Below, piece by piece: positions 19,301-27,974 of a stretch of 46,467 bases of DNA (position 1 is its first letter; the number at the start of each line of letters is the position of its first letter). The DNA is from Bacteroidetes bacterium GWF2_40_14 (GTDB taxonomy: Bacteria; Bacteroidota; Bacteroidia; Bacteroidales; UBA932): positions 1-46,467 of the forward strand of contig MEOK01000042.1 in the NCBI GenBank assembly GCA_001769195.1, given 5' to 3'. The position numbers and the translations under genes were made by a program. Below the pieces are notes generated by a model that searched no databases, was not told the DNA's origin, and saw only the letters and a list, made by a program, of their open reading frames with translations.

Positions 19301-19848
19301 TTGACAATACTGGAAAACCTCTTTATTATAATTCTGCCGGCGAAAAAATAAGTAGCGGAAACCTTAGTCCAGCAGATGCAAAGTATATTGGAAGTTCAAC
19401 TCCAACATGTGAGCTGGCACTGAAAAATAATTTATCCTATAAAAATTTCAGTTTGTCAATTATGTTCATTGCAAAGCTGGGTGGTTACTTCAGGTCGGAT
19501 TTGTTTAATGGAGCTACAATAAATAGCAGATACGTAGGTGAGAGATGGCAAAATCCCGGGGATGAAAACGTAACGATTTATCCAAAACTGATATCAGGAA
19601 ATGTGGAAAGTTCCTATCTTCCTAATTCAGATGTTTTTGTTGTAAGTTCAAATCTACTTAAACTAAGAGATATAACACTTTCCTACGATGCTCCGTCAGC
19701 TTTTTCGAAAGCATTAGGTCTTAAGGGTGTTAAATTATATACCCAAGGAAGAAACTTATTCTACTTTACAGCCAAAGGTGTTGATGTGGATCCGGAAGGA
19801 TTATATTCCCGTCCACAAGTTTATTTTGGTGTTTCTATTAATCTGTAA
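16384..19848 (+). CDS. SusC/RagA-family TonB-dependent transporter with STN domain
   Basis: 1154 residues. The signal peptide ends near AFAQ (29). An STN signalling domain covers about 31-105 (LNFKDVPLKVVLNKIS), then a carboxypeptidase-regulatory-like domain about 130-215 (VQGIVTDGTGLGLPGASV). The plug follows (ITILKDAVAASIYGARASNG, VIVITTKK) and then a long outer-membrane barrel. With the SusD partner it forms a TonB-powered importer; the STN domain links substrate binding to the FecR/ECF pair upstream. The start at 16384 (MNNRILSNW) is preferred over an earlier in-frame ATG at 16330 because it gives a normal signal peptide. No carbohydrate-active enzyme is nearby, so the substrate is not indicated. 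Confidence 0.95.
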   Translation: MNNRILSNWRIVVTIFSFLLLMAPSGAFAQKISLNFKDVPLKVVLNKISEVTSYRFVYTSKLDVDKIIVSANFKEVDVNKVMSELFSSNNISYSIKGKQVALAPLKVAGENQAPSYEKQKPRVDEKESVTVQGIVTDGTGLGLPGASVKSVTSNKFAITDLEGKYTINTYPDDILVFYSLGMKEQKVSVNRRSVLNILLEADVVKLSDVIVTGYQTLSKERSTGSYSTITSESLSNKLQPSFQSMLEGENAGVTISKSGSIVIRGLSTIMGVKTPLIVVDGYPLIGNGMDIESVNPDNVENITILKDAVAASIYGARASNGVIVITTKKAQTGKVSASYKGTYGITQKLKFASLNYAPVSDYIDAEIDLFNQNPTSYLTSYNSWNTLTDVQYLLLAKSQSWMSATEADSKIELLRKNDALKEIEKYMLKSERSQQHSISISGGTEKNLFNASLKLNNESGNLDNNTNSRFIADINNIWKPTKWFTFKFLSNINYTKSVSSGENFYGFRINPYTDLYTDSGEPILYNPAGQRRIPEYDKYSLMKSMLYHPSEELYLQYTNNQNLQIRVGGDVTLKISDEISVSGGGSWVKGMDNTKTVKLGESYLMRSAYNDGASRTSSVKRYIPDGGKLDGSRGSLETWVMRGQINFQKSLDNNKHRITAMVGSEISKDTYETMTLPTYLGYNPISASVNTGFDPYEYNKNTNNIKGDMLFQKAPANLGSITYGGSITVRDSRFAGWYANGSYELNNKYIISGSARLDLTNFFGTDPKYRYKPTWSIGGTYKLSEEEFFKSYKHIVNRMNLRGSYGVNGNISLNHFPYLVLSVGSYNLNTNGISYGISSFPNNQLRWEKTQIINLGADFSFLNDKIRVTAEYYSKRSSDLIASDLVDYTTGAYTLYQNIGSVLNRGYELTVAGDISSTDNFKWNSEFILSANNSKLLTYNANLTSILNYTTTSGSLVANYPLYGIWAIRYAGLDNTGKPLYYNSAGEKISSGNLSPADAKYIGSSTPTCELALKNNLSYKNFSLSIMFIAKLGGYFRSDLFNGATINSRYVGERWQNPGDENVTIYPKLISGNVESSYLPNSDVFVVSSNLLKLRDITLSYDAPSAFSKALGLKGVKLYTQGRNLFYFTAKGVDVDPEGLYSRPQVYFGVSINL

Positions 19849-19852
19849 TAAA

Positions 19853-21412
19853 ATGGCTATGAAAAGATTTAAAAATATTATTCTATTGATTATTTTGGTG
19901 CAATTATCGGGATGTTCAAAATTTCTTGATGTAAAACCAGCGGGAAAACTAATCCCGGAAAAAGGAGATGTTGCCTCTTACGAAAAATTACTCAACAACG
20001 ACTACACTCTTACAGGAGGGTTTAGAAGCGATGCTAATGGATTTTGCAGGCTAAACTATTTAACCGATGATATTGAGATCTCAAACAATCAGGCAGACTA
20101 TTTTTGGATAAGCTCTTCTCCTGCTATGGATTTATACTATGCCTACGTTTATAAAATTCCTTATTATAGTCCTACAGAGCCGGATCTGTACATCTGGTGG
20201 ATGGATTTTTACAGAGCAATTGAGTACTTCAATGTATGTATAGACGGTATAAATAGTGTCAGAACCGAAGAAGAGAAGCAATTAGCGAATGAAACAATTG
20301 CACAGGCAAAAGTTGCAAGAGCGTATCTTTTTTTTAATCTTGCCTTGATATATGGTCCAGTCTATAATCCAAACGGCACTAATGATTTCAGGACTATACC
20401 AATGAGGACACAGAGTGACGTTATGGCACCAATGGAGGACCTCTCAACTAATGGAGAGATTTTCTCTCAGGTTTTAAAGGATATTCACTCCTCATTAAAA
20501 GTAATTCCTGATGAGGTTGCAAGTCCTTCCCGATTTGGAAAAGGAGCAACTTTAGCTTTTCTGGCAAATTATCATCTCTTTACACAAAAATATGATAGCG
20601 TTGCTCTGTATGCGAACCAAGCTTTAACTCTTGCGGCTACTCAAAAGGGAGGAATAGATAACCTTTTTTATGACTACAATAAGTTTACATGGGCAGATGC
20701 AGGGGTTGTAACTGATCCTAATAAGAAAAATGCAAGTACTATAAATACATCACAAGGATCCGATGCTTTAACTGCTAATTATAACAGAGAGATGTTACTG
20801 TACAGAAAGTGTGCTAATCCTCCAGGATCTTCTTATGCATACCCATCCCAATCATTTCATAATCTATTTAACACAGGGCAGGATCTTAGACGTGATTTTT
20901 TCTTCTTTGAATACAATGGTTATAAAACCATCCAAGCCGGAGTTACATATGACGATGGAAGGAAGGTTCTAAATTATCAGAGCAAGATGGCCAGAACATC
21001 GGGTTTCAGCTATCCGGAGCTTCTTTTGATAAGAGCTGAGGGCCGTGCCAGAACAAACGATCTTGCCGGTGCCATTGCAGATTTGAACCTGCTAAGAAAA
21101 TTCCGAATGAAACCAGGCTTCACCCCATTCGCATCAACCAGTCAGGATGCTGTAATTGAAGAGGTTCTGAATGAACGTCGTCGTGAACTTCCTGTAGGTT
21201 CTCAGAAGAGGTTCCTGGATTTGAAACGCCTTGTTCTTGAAAAGGGAAAACCTTGGGCTAAAGAGTCAATCACTCATGTTGTCAAAGGGACAACGTATAC
21301 TGCAAATGTGAATTCCGACTATTTCCGAATGCCAATTCAGAACGATGTCATAATAAAAAATCCTCATTGGGGGCTTGAAGTTGAAACGAGACCATGGTCC
21401 AGTTCTAAATAA
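19853..21412 (+). CDS. SusD/RagB-family surface lipoprotein
   Basis: 519 residues. The N-terminus MAMKRFKNIILLIILVQLSG is followed by Cys, a lipobox (LSGC). SusD-family features follow: the early segment SKFLDVKPAGKLIPEKGD, TPR-like helices (AKVARAYLFFNLALIYGPVY) and a C-terminal segment (YPELLLIRAEGRARTN, LNERRRELPVGSQKRFLDLKR). It forms the lid over the SusC transporter and takes part in substrate capture. The start at 19853, 4 bases after the SusC stop, is chosen over a longer frame overlapping susC because it yields the lipoprotein signal; ATG at 19859 is also possible. Confidence 0.93.
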   Translation: MAMKRFKNIILLIILVQLSGCSKFLDVKPAGKLIPEKGDVASYEKLLNNDYTLTGGFRSDANGFCRLNYLTDDIEISNNQADYFWISSSPAMDLYYAYVYKIPYYSPTEPDLYIWWMDFYRAIEYFNVCIDGINSVRTEEEKQLANETIAQAKVARAYLFFNLALIYGPVYNPNGTNDFRTIPMRTQSDVMAPMEDLSTNGEIFSQVLKDIHSSLKVIPDEVASPSRFGKGATLAFLANYHLFTQKYDSVALYANQALTLAATQKGGIDNLFYDYNKFTWADAGVVTDPNKKNASTINTSQGSDALTANYNREMLLYRKCANPPGSSYAYPSQSFHNLFNTGQDLRRDFFFFEYNGYKTIQAGVTYDDGRKVLNYQSKMARTSGFSYPELLLIRAEGRARTNDLAGAIADLNLLRKFRMKPGFTPFASTSQDAVIEEVLNERRRELPVGSQKRFLDLKRLVLEKGKPWAKESITHVVKGTTYTANVNSDYFRMPIQNDVIIKNPHWGLEVETRPWSSSK

Positions 21413-21557
21413 GCAGGTGGCCTTATGAACCTAAAAAGAGAAAATTTACTAAACCCGTGTTGAAAATGGGTATTTAGGAGAATTCAAAGAGACCAAGAAG
21501 GTATGTGTCGGCAAGATTTGCCTACATGTGGTTTTATATTCAGCTGCAAATTAGGTG

Positions 21558-21590
21558 TTTACTAACAGCTTTGGCAAAGCTGTTAGTAAA
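21558..21590. repeat. Repeat copy 2, hairpin 1
   Basis: A perfect 15-bp inverted repeat around loop GGC, arm TTTACTAACAGCTTT. It differs from copy 1 by one compensated pair (C-G to T-A). Confidence 0.9.
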
Positions 21591-21638
21591 TAACAGATTA
21601 ACAGACAAATATGTGTAATTCTCATTTCAAGCGAAGTA

Positions 21639-21675
21639 CTACTCACTCTGCCAGAGTCTCTGGCAGAGTGAGTAG
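21639..21675. repeat. Repeat copy 2, hairpin 2
   Basis: Two perfect 18-base arms (CTACTCACTCTGCCAGAG and its complement) flank a single T. Compared with copy 1, five positions in the left arm differ and all five are matched in the right arm. Confidence 0.9.
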
Positions 21676-21924
21676 CATATACATGATTTACAAATATTTA
21701 AAAAATAGTCTGATTATTAGACCATTACGTATATTGTTGAATATATGATAATTACCAATACAACTGCCGACGTCTATGCTGTTTTTCCAGTCGTTGACAG
21801 CGTATTTAGGTTGGCAATCCTGTTAACTTTGTAATTAGAGCTATCATGACCTGAAAACCATGAAAAATTCATCCTTACTTACTGTGCCACGACGAAAGCA
21901 TACATGAGAAACTTCAACAAGTGT

Positions 21925-22707
21925 CTAAAGAAGCAGTTTCTCCTTCAGCAGCTTGTATCCGGTTGTGCTTGCGCGTACACTGGTGCCATTTTTCAGGTAG
22001 ACATTGTAGCTCTCCTTACCGAAAAGTTCCACTCTGGTTATTTTTTCTGTATTCACTATGCATGAGCGGTGAATGCGGACAAATGACAAAGGGAGGTGCA
22101 TCTCGAAGTACTTCATTGTCTGCTCTTTTATATACTTTCCCTTGTCTGTAAACAGCATTACATAATCGCCATAAGCCTGAAGGTATAGCAGTTCTTCCAG
22201 ACGAACAATATGAATCTGTACTCCCTCCTTTACCGAAATTCTGTCAATAACCTCTCCCCTCTCCGGCTCCATACTCTCCTTTCTGCAATTTTCCTCAATC
22301 TGCTGCATTTGCAACCGATCCTTTACAGAATGGTACCATTGGTTAAGAACTATGAGGCACAGAAGGCCGTAAACAAAGCATAACGGGAATATTGCGACCG
22401 CCACCTCCGGTTCGTCTGTCTCCAGGATCATAATTGCTGCAAATGTACCTGCAATGCAGACAAGCTGCACTACCACCGCAATTAAGACCCTTAAAACAAA
22501 TGTGGGGATATAATCGATAATATACCAGTAAAGATATCCGGCGAGGGACAGCAGAAAGACATAGGCAGCTGAGGCAACCAGAGTGTTTAGAACATTAAGA
22601 TTTCCGTACAAAGTCAAAAGCAACCAGAGGACAGCTGCGGCAAGGATTGCCAGTGCTGTTCCGGTTGCCTTTTTAATAAACGACTCTGTGAATGGATGTG
22701 GACTCAT
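21925..22707 (-). CDS. Membrane-anchored LytTR-domain transcription regulator
   Basis: 260 residues. Four hydrophobic helices (about 15-34, 41-60, 70-94, 101-121) precede a LytTR DNA-binding domain at about 155-258 (VRLEELLYLQAYGDYVMLFT, FVRIHRSCIVNTEKITRVEL). There is no receiver domain, so it would sense through its membrane part or a partner rather than by phosphorylation. It starts 3 bases after the stop of the LiaF-like gene, so the two form an operon and probably one regulatory unit. Sure of the LytTR domain; signal and targets unknown. Confidence 0.88.
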   Translation of the reverse strand: MSPHPFTESFIKKATGTALAILAAAVLWLLLTLYGNLNVLNTLVASAAYVFLLSLAGYLYWYIIDYIPTFVLRVLIAVVVQLVCIAGTFAAIMILETDEPEVAVAIFPLCFVYGLLCLIVLNQWYHSVKDRLQMQQIEENCRKESMEPERGEVIDRISVKEGVQIHIVRLEELLYLQAYGDYVMLFTDKGKYIKEQTMKYFEMHLPLSFVRIHRSCIVNTEKITRVELFGKESYNVYLKNGTSVRASTTGYKLLKEKLLL

Positions 22708-22710
22708 TTT

Positions 22711-23451
22711 TTAACTCTTGATTTCCAGTCCCCCAAATGTTACACTTCCGCGTATTACAAGTCTGTGTTCAGTGTCAGAGTTTTCCCTCATCCTGTAACG
22801 CTTATCTTCGCTTCCGCCGGCCATATGCTGTACATTTACATCTACTGTCCAGTTTCCCGGAACATAGATCTCTACACCTCCGAAAGTACACTCAAGATCT
22901 ATAAATGTCCTCTCTGCCTCCAATACAGTGTGTCGCAAGTCCAGGATGGTTCCGCCAAAGGTGTTCTGAATTTTTGCTCCTTTGAACACAGGATCAAGTA
23001 CAATCTGTTTTACTGACCCGAATGTACATGTTGAGTTCACAAACCCCTTATCTGTAGTGTATGTGGTCTCCTGAGTGAACCTATCCCTTCTGTATGGGAA
23101 TTTGTCGGGGCGAAAAAGTTTGACAAGAAGCAGGACACCTACCAGAACAAAAACCAGAGGCCAGTAAGTACCCAGCCATTCAGGACCTACCCCTATAAGG
23201 CGTGGTATAAGGAAAAAAGAGCCTACTCCAATAAGTATGAGGCCACCGGATGACTGTCCTTTAGACAAAGAGACAAGCCCTATTACTATCAGCAGCATCT
23301 GCCATGAGATGAATATCCGCAGAAGATAAGGTTCTACGAAACCGAGATTCTTTCCCAGGAAAAGGAATCCTGCCATTATGAATATTGCAGCAACTACCAC
23401 TACATTAAGTCTGCCGTGAAGGGGGCTGCTCCCTTTGTTGATTACATGCAT
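22711..23451 (-). CDS. LiaF-like membrane protein (LiaF transmembrane and C-terminal domains)
   Basis: 246 residues. The N-terminal half has four membrane helices (about 16-112; GFLFLGKNLGFVEPYLLRIF and WPLVFVLVGVLLLVKLF). The C-terminal half is a repeating beta-strand domain (STCTFGSVKQIVLD, NTFGGTILDLRHTVL, LECTFGGVEIYVPGNWTVDV) typical of the LiaF/YvqF cell-wall-stress response C-terminal family. In Firmicutes LiaF inhibits the LiaS kinase; here the likely partner is the LytTR regulator encoded 3 bases downstream. The inference is an envelope-stress module. Confidence 0.82.
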   Translation of the reverse strand: MHVINKGSSPLHGRLNVVVVAAIFIMAGFLFLGKNLGFVEPYLLRIFISWQMLLIVIGLVSLSKGQSSGGLILIGVGSFFLIPRLIGVGPEWLGTYWPLVFVLVGVLLLVKLFRPDKFPYRRDRFTQETTYTTDKGFVNSTCTFGSVKQIVLDPVFKGAKIQNTFGGTILDLRHTVLEAERTFIDLECTFGGVEIYVPGNWTVDVNVQHMAGGSEDKRYRMRENSDTEHRLVIRGSVTFGGLEIKS

Positions 23452-23479
23452 AATAAATTTTTGTTTTTGTTATATGCCG

Positions 23480-23487
23480 CAAAAGTA
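23480..23487 (-). promoter_or_regulatory. Putative -7 box for the LiaF-like/LytTR operon (TACTTTTG)
   Basis: Minus-strand TACTTTTG matches TAnnTTTG, 28 bases upstream of the ATG at 23451. A TTG-type -33 element may lie near 23508. It indicates that this operon is separate from the ABC operon ending at 23579. Confidence 0.5.
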
Positions 23488-23578
23488 TTTTGTATTTAAG
23501 GGCAAGGCAACAGAAATCTGTCGTATTCCTGCCGGAAATCTGTAAGAAACCGCATTTCCCCGACGAATCCGGAAACTT

Positions 23579-24661
23579 CTACTCTCCCTTGACCGTCAGC
23601 ATTAGTATGTTTTTACCATTTTCGTATTTATATCCGACACTTTTGCACCTGCTCTTTATAAGCCTCAACCCTATGTCATCGTCTGCCACTCCCTCTTCCA
23701 GCGGATTGAGAGGAGTACCTTTACTAGCACACACAAACTCCAGAGTGCCGTCCTTTTCTGAATATGAGAGGCTTAAATCTATATCTGAAAAATCTGATTG
23801 CAGACATAACACCTCTTCTGTTATAAGTGCCAGATAATCACTCTCTTTCTTAGACAACATATGTTTTTCGCAAAATGTCTCAACCTCTCCCTGAAGTGCA
23901 TATAAATCGTAATCTTTGCTGGATATGTGGTGGGTAAGGCTGCGTATGCGGTGGATGAAGGTTTTGGTCCTCTCCTTTTGCGGGTTATCGAAAATCTGTT
24001 CAGGTGTGCCTTCTTCGTATATTACTCCCTGGTCCATATAGAATACACGACTCGATATATTACGGGCAAATTCCATTTCGTGGGTTACAATGACCATAGT
24101 CATACCCTCTCTTACAAGCCTGCGGATAACAGAGAGCACCTCACTTACCATTGTGGGGTCAAGTGCAGAAGTAGGTTCGTCAAAAAGCAGGATTTCCGGT
24201 TCCATTGCCATACAACGTGCAATGGCCACTCTCTGTTTCTGCCCTCCGGATAGTTCGTCGGGGAAACTATAGGCCTTTTCTGCAAGTCCTACAAGTTTTA
24301 ACAGCTCGAATGCCTTTTTATTTGTCTCATCACGACCTTTTTTCAATAACTTAACGGGGCCAATTGTAAGGTTTTCCAGAATTGTCAGATGCGAGTACAG
24401 GTTAAAGGATTGAAAAACCATTCCCATCTTCTGCCGTATCTTAGGTACATCCGATTTTTTATCCAGCAACGAGAGACCGTCTATTAATATCTCTCCCCCG
24501 GTTGGTGTTTCAAGAAGGTTAAGACAACGCAGGAACGTGCTTTTTCCTGTGCCCGACGGGCCGATTATAGAAATTACCTCACCTTTTTTTATGTCCGTAC
24601 TAATATCTTTAAGAACGACAAGGTCTCCAAAATGTTTAGAAAGGTTTCTTATGCTTATCAT
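23579..24661 (-). CDS. Amino-acid-type ABC ATPase fused to a degenerate RsbW/GHKL-like domain
   Basis: 360 residues; GlnQ-type ATPases are about 240. Residues 1-240 are complete: Walker A GPSGTGKS (34-41), Q-loop near 84, signature LSGGQ (137-141), Walker B LLFDEP (158-163), H194. Residues 248-360 are extra and follow the order of the RsbW-like kinase encoded in the same operon: helix, LITEEVL (compare LVMEEAL), beta strands, SKGTPLNP (compare DDGREYDP), then [20 protein letters not shown] (compare LGIFLIKKIMDSVRYKRTDN). The Mg-binding Asn of the N-box is Leu287 and the G1 Asp is Ser313, so it probably does not phosphorylate. It may bind the STAS protein and tie the importer to partner switching. 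The start overlaps the permease stop by four bases (ATGA). Confidence 0.85.
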   Translation of the reverse strand: MISIRNLSKHFGDLVVLKDISTDIKKGEVISIIGPSGTGKSTFLRCLNLLETPTGGEILIDGLSLLDKKSDVPKIRQKMGMVFQSFNLYSHLTILENLTIGPVKLLKKGRDETNKKAFELLKLVGLAEKAYSFPDELSGGQKQRVAIARCMAMEPEILLFDEPTSALDPTMVSEVLSVIRRLVREGMTMVIVTHEMEFARNISSRVFYMDQGVIYEEGTPEQIFDNPQKERTKTFIHRIRSLTHHISSKDYDLYALQGEVETFCEKHMLSKKESDYLALITEEVLCLQSDFSDIDLSLSYSEKDGTLEFVCASKGTPLNPLEEGVADDDIGLRLIKSRCKSVGYKYENGKNILMLTVKGE

Positions 24662-27651
24662 TGGTTTACCTCCTCAGCTCTTTTAATTTTTTTTCTTTTG
24701 GGATCAACCGATATTTCGACATAATCCAATGCCCATGTAAGGAGCCAGGCAATCATCAGATATATGACTGCTGCCATAATAAGAGGGAAAAATGCGTCGA
24801 ATGTACGGCTGCGGATAATGTCACTTGCCTTTGTAAGATCCTGTACAGCAATGTATCCCACTATAGATGTCATCTTTACCAGCGATACAAATTCTCCTTT
24901 GTAAACCGGCAGTACATGCCTCAAAGCCTGAGGCATTATTATATAAACAAATGTCTGGACCTTAGTGAAACCTCCCGCAATTCCTGCCTCCTTTTGTCCA
25001 TTGTCTACACTATCTATTGATGTTCTGAACATTTCTGACACATAAGCCGCAAAGTTGAGTCCGAATGCGAAAATCGCTACCAATACAGGATTTATGTTTA
25101 CCGATGCAAAGACGATGTAGTATATTATCATTAATAATACAAGTACCGGAGTCCCTCGTAATATTGAAATATACAATTTTGCAAAAGCAGATAGAGCTTT
25201 TCTCTTTGACATACGCATAAAACAGACAAGCCCTCCAAGAATGGTGCCTACCAATGCAGCAAAGATTGAGATGAAGACTGTAATCTTCAACCCTTCAATT
25301 ATAAGCAGATATCTCTTCTCTCTAATAATATTATTGTAAAAGCTGTTTGATATTTTTTTCCAAAACGACAATTTGGTGACCGCTTTCTGCTCGCCTGCAT
25401 ATTTTGTCATACTCTTTTTGGGAACAACCACAGCTGTTTTAAATTCGGCATAACTGTCGGAAAAATCGATTTGCTCCGCCCTCTCCCAGCTTATTGAAAT
25501 TCCGTCTGTAATCATATCGGCCTTACCGGCTGCAAGTGCAGCTATAAGCGAAGGAAACTCCATCGTTATGATTTCCAGATTATAGTTCCTGCGCTCTGCA
25601 AACAATCTTATCATCTCAATGTCGAACCCCACAAAAGAACCATTCATGAATGCAACATAGGGAAGATCCTCCACCGACACAGCGACTACGAGTTTTTTAT
25701 CTGACGATGGATTGTTGAATGGAGGCATTACAGCTTTTTCCGGGTCGTCCTCGAACCATCTCTTATGCATGGCTCCATGGGTTCCATCTGCCCGTATTTC
25801 CTTAAGGAAGCCATTGAATTCGTCCCTGAGGGCATGGTTCTTTTTGTTAAAGCCGACACCTAACGGAGTGTCAAGTGCGTCGTCGCATAAAATTGCCAGT
25901 TCATTGTTTCTTTTCAGAAGTATCCTGGCAGTTATCAAATCAAGCATTGCTGCGTCAGTCTTGCCGGTTGATACCGACAATATGAGGTCCGCGGTACTTT
26001 CAAACCTGCTTACCGATGCCTTTGGATATTTTTTTGCAAGAAAGGCGTCATGAACGGTACCTGAAAAGATTCCGATTTTCTTATTTGCAAGATCATCCAT
26101 ACCAGTCAGTTTGTCTGCTGAATAACCGGCAATATTTTTTTTCTTCGCTATTACACTTACACCTGACTCATAGTAGGGATCCGAAAATTCGATCTGTTTT
26201 TTCCTCTCTTCGGAAATCATGAGAGAACAGGTTACCATATCTATCTTATTTGTGGATAGCGAGGCCAGCATACTTCCGAAAGGAAGGTCCACAGGTACAA
26301 ACTCCCTGGCAATATGTTCCGAGAATCGTTTAGTCAATTCTATATCAAAGCCGGAAAGATTTCCTTCTCTTGTAATTGTAAATGGAAGTCCCAGGTCGCT
26401 GACAATACCTACTTTAAGGATGCCGTTGGTTTTCACGCTTTTAATTTCCGGCATTTCAGGTATTTCAGATGTGCTCTTATCCATCCATCTTTCAAACATC
26501 TGGTCATAAATGCCATTAGCTTTAATCTCTTTCAAAAATGAATTGAATTTTTCACGAAGCTCATCATTGTCCTTGTTGAAACCTGCTCCTATGGGTACAG
26601 AAAACACATTTGCTGCTAATACATCCAGCTCTTTATTTGTACTTAAAATATCTTTTAACGCCGAATGGTCGAAAAATGCAGCATCGGCCTTGCCGGAATT
26701 AATTGCCAGAAGCAAGTCGGAAATACTCTGGTATTGCATTATTGATGCATCGGAATAATTGCGGGTAGCATAAGCATCGTGAACAGAACCCTGCAATACC
26801 CCTACGCACTTGTTCCTGATATCATCTATCGATGACAGGTTTAGTCCTTCTGCCTTTTCTTCCGAGACTCCGTCAGTTTTGACAATTGCAGCAAGACCGC
26901 TCAAATAGTAGCTTTTTGAAAACAGGACGCTTTTTGCCCTCTCCTCTGTTATGGAGAGACCGGCACCAATCATATCAACCTTTCCGGAAATTAGTGCAGG
27001 GAGCATTGCCCCGAATTCCATATTTGTTATTTCAAGGCGTTTGCCAAGTTTTTTGGCAACGTATGAGGCAAATTCAATATCGAATCCCACAATATTTCTG
27101 TTGCCGTCCACAAATGACATGGGCTCTGTAACAGAGGCAGTACCAAAGCGTAAAACTCCATTATCTCCTGCAAACTCTATCACTGGCATAGCTGCCGGTT
27201 CTCCCTTAGCCGGGAACCAGCGTTTACTCATATCATCATATGTGCCGTTTGCCTTTAGCTCTTCCAGCACTTCGTCTATCTTGTTTTTAAGCTCAACATC
27301 ATTAAGTTGTACCGCAAAACCATAATTGTCGCCGACAAGCATCTCCTCAAGTACTGCCAGTCCCTCATTCTTGCCTGCAATATTCAGCAGAACCGGTTTA
27401 TCATATACTGCAGCAACTGCCTTACCTCCCTTTACTGCAAGGGCACAATCAAGAACGCTGTTGTAATATTCCAGTTTTGCATCGGGAAATCTTTGTAATA
27501 CAAACTGGTCGGCAGCAGTTCCGGTGGGAACAGCAAATGTCTTTCCTCCTTCGAGCATAGAAAGGGCAGTGATTCTTACATCTTTATCGCTGCAACCCAA
27601 CAGTGTGACGATTACAGAAATAACGAGACAATGCAAATATTTCTTCTTCAT
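24658..27651 (-). CDS. Multi-SBP/permease fusion of an amino-acid-type ABC importer
   Basis: 997 residues. A lipoprotein signal has lipobox LLGC (Cys20). Then come a partial SBP_bac_3 module (29-150, lobe 2 plus closing helix), a whole module (160-392), a second whole module (408-635) and another partial module (653-745, lobe 1 only). A HisM/GlnP-type permease follows (about 783-985), with an EAA-like loop ([20 protein letters not shown]). The closing segments repeat clearly: [45 protein letters not shown]. The two partial modules are the complementary halves of one domain. It presumably imports amino acids or related solutes with the ATPase encoded next. Start and stop overlap neighbouring genes by four bases each. 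Confidence 0.9.
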   Translation of the reverse strand: MKKKYLHCLVISVIVTLLGCSDKDVRITALSMLEGGKTFAVPTGTAADQFVLQRFPDAKLEYYNSVLDCALAVKGGKAVAAVYDKPVLLNIAGKNEGLAVLEEMLVGDNYGFAVQLNDVELKNKIDEVLEELKANGTYDDMSKRWFPAKGEPAAMPVIEFAGDNGVLRFGTASVTEPMSFVDGNRNIVGFDIEFASYVAKKLGKRLEITNMEFGAMLPALISGKVDMIGAGLSITEERAKSVLFSKSYYLSGLAAIVKTDGVSEEKAEGLNLSSIDDIRNKCVGVLQGSVHDAYATRNYSDASIMQYQSISDLLLAINSGKADAAFFDHSALKDILSTNKELDVLAANVFSVPIGAGFNKDNDELREKFNSFLKEIKANGIYDQMFERWMDKSTSEIPEMPEIKSVKTNGILKVGIVSDLGLPFTITREGNLSGFDIELTKRFSEHIAREFVPVDLPFGSMLASLSTNKIDMVTCSLMISEERKKQIEFSDPYYESGVSVIAKKKNIAGYSADKLTGMDDLANKKIGIFSGTVHDAFLAKKYPKASVSRFESTADLILSVSTGKTDAAMLDLITARILLKRNNELAILCDDALDTPLGVGFNKKNHALRDEFNGFLKEIRADGTHGAMHKRWFEDDPEKAVMPPFNNPSSDKKLVVAVSVEDLPYVAFMNGSFVGFDIEMIRLFAERRNYNLEIITMEFPSLIAALAAGKADMITDGISISWERAEQIDFSDSYAEFKTAVVVPKKSMTKYAGEQKAVTKLSFWKKISNSFYNNIIREKRYLLIIEGLKITVFISIFAALVGTILGGLVCFMRMSKRKALSAFAKLYISILRGTPVLVLLMIIYYIVFASVNINPVLVAIFAFGLNFAAYVSEMFRTSIDSVDNGQKEAGIAGGFTKVQTFVYIIMPQALRHVLPVYKGEFVSLVKMTSIVGYIAVQDLTKASDIIRSRTFDAFFPLIMAAVIYLMIAWLLTWALDYVEISVDPKRKKIKRAEEVNQ

Positions 27652-27974
27652 TTTAATGCCAGGTCCTTATCAGGGTATATGGAAAAAATTGATGTGAACC
27701 CGGAAATATCAAAAATTTCCTGAATTCCCGGTTGAAGACTGCAAAGTCTTAACTCGCCTTTACTGGCCATCATCTTTTTCTGGACAATAAGAAATACCCT
27801 TAGTCCGGAGCTGCTTATATAGTTCAGTCCGGAGCAATCGAGGATTATCCTGTTTATTCCGCTTGCGACAACCTCCATTACAGCCTTTTCAAATTCGTTT
27901 GCATTTGTGGTGTCTACTCTGCCCTCCACACTGATAATTGAGTAATCGCTTGAAATTACAACGTTTACATTCAT
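27648..27974 (-). CDS. STAS-domain anti-anti-sigma-type protein
   Basis: 108 residues, a single STAS domain of the SpoIIAA/RsbV type. The motif LDCSGLNYISSSGLRV (45-60) places the phosphorylatable serine at about Ser55 by comparison with DSSGL in SpoIIAA. It would be phosphorylated by the RsbW-like kinase encoded upstream and dephosphorylated by the PP2C protein. It overlaps both neighbours by four bases, indicating coupled translation and matched amounts. No partner sigma factor lies nearby. Its target may be the RsbW-like kinase, the degenerate RsbW-like tail of the ABC ATPase, or a distant regulator. Confidence 0.92.
   Translation of the reverse strand: MNVNVVISSDYSIISVEGRVDTTNANEFEKAVMEVVASGINRIILDCSGLNYISSSGLRVFLIVQKKMMASKGELRLCSLQPGIQEIFDISGFTSIFSIYPDKDLALK

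Larger units (their letters stand above)
21473..21760 (+). repeat. Dispersed non-coding repeat, copy 2 (three hairpins)
   Basis: It aligns with 452-740 over its whole length, in the same orientation. It holds the same three inverted repeats: ggcaa/ttgcc with loop gat, the 15-bp stem at 21558-21590, and the long stem at 21639-21675. It begins about 60 bases after the SusD-like stop. Flanks outside the repeat are unrelated to those of copy 1, so it is a discrete unit. No transposase is adjacent to this copy. Confidence 0.8.
21413..21924. other. Non-coding interval between SusD-like and LytTR genes
   Basis: No credible gene was found. It is filled mainly by repeat copy 2 (21473-21760). The remaining 160 bases hold a TAnnTTTG match on the plus strand (TAACTTTG, 21824-21831) with no gene downstream on that strand except a 15-codon frame at 21859-21906, which I do not consider supported. 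The box could drive an antisense or small RNA towards the LytTR gene, or be chance. Confidence 0.6.

Noticed and set aside
21859-21906. A 15-codon plus-strand frame downstream of a TAACTTTG box
   Set aside because: Too short, no similarity recognised and no counterpart near repeat copy 1.
23500-23578. Repeated GAAATCTGT words after the ABC operon, considered as a terminator or operator
   Set aside because: They are direct rather than inverted repeats with no following T-run, and only two copies.
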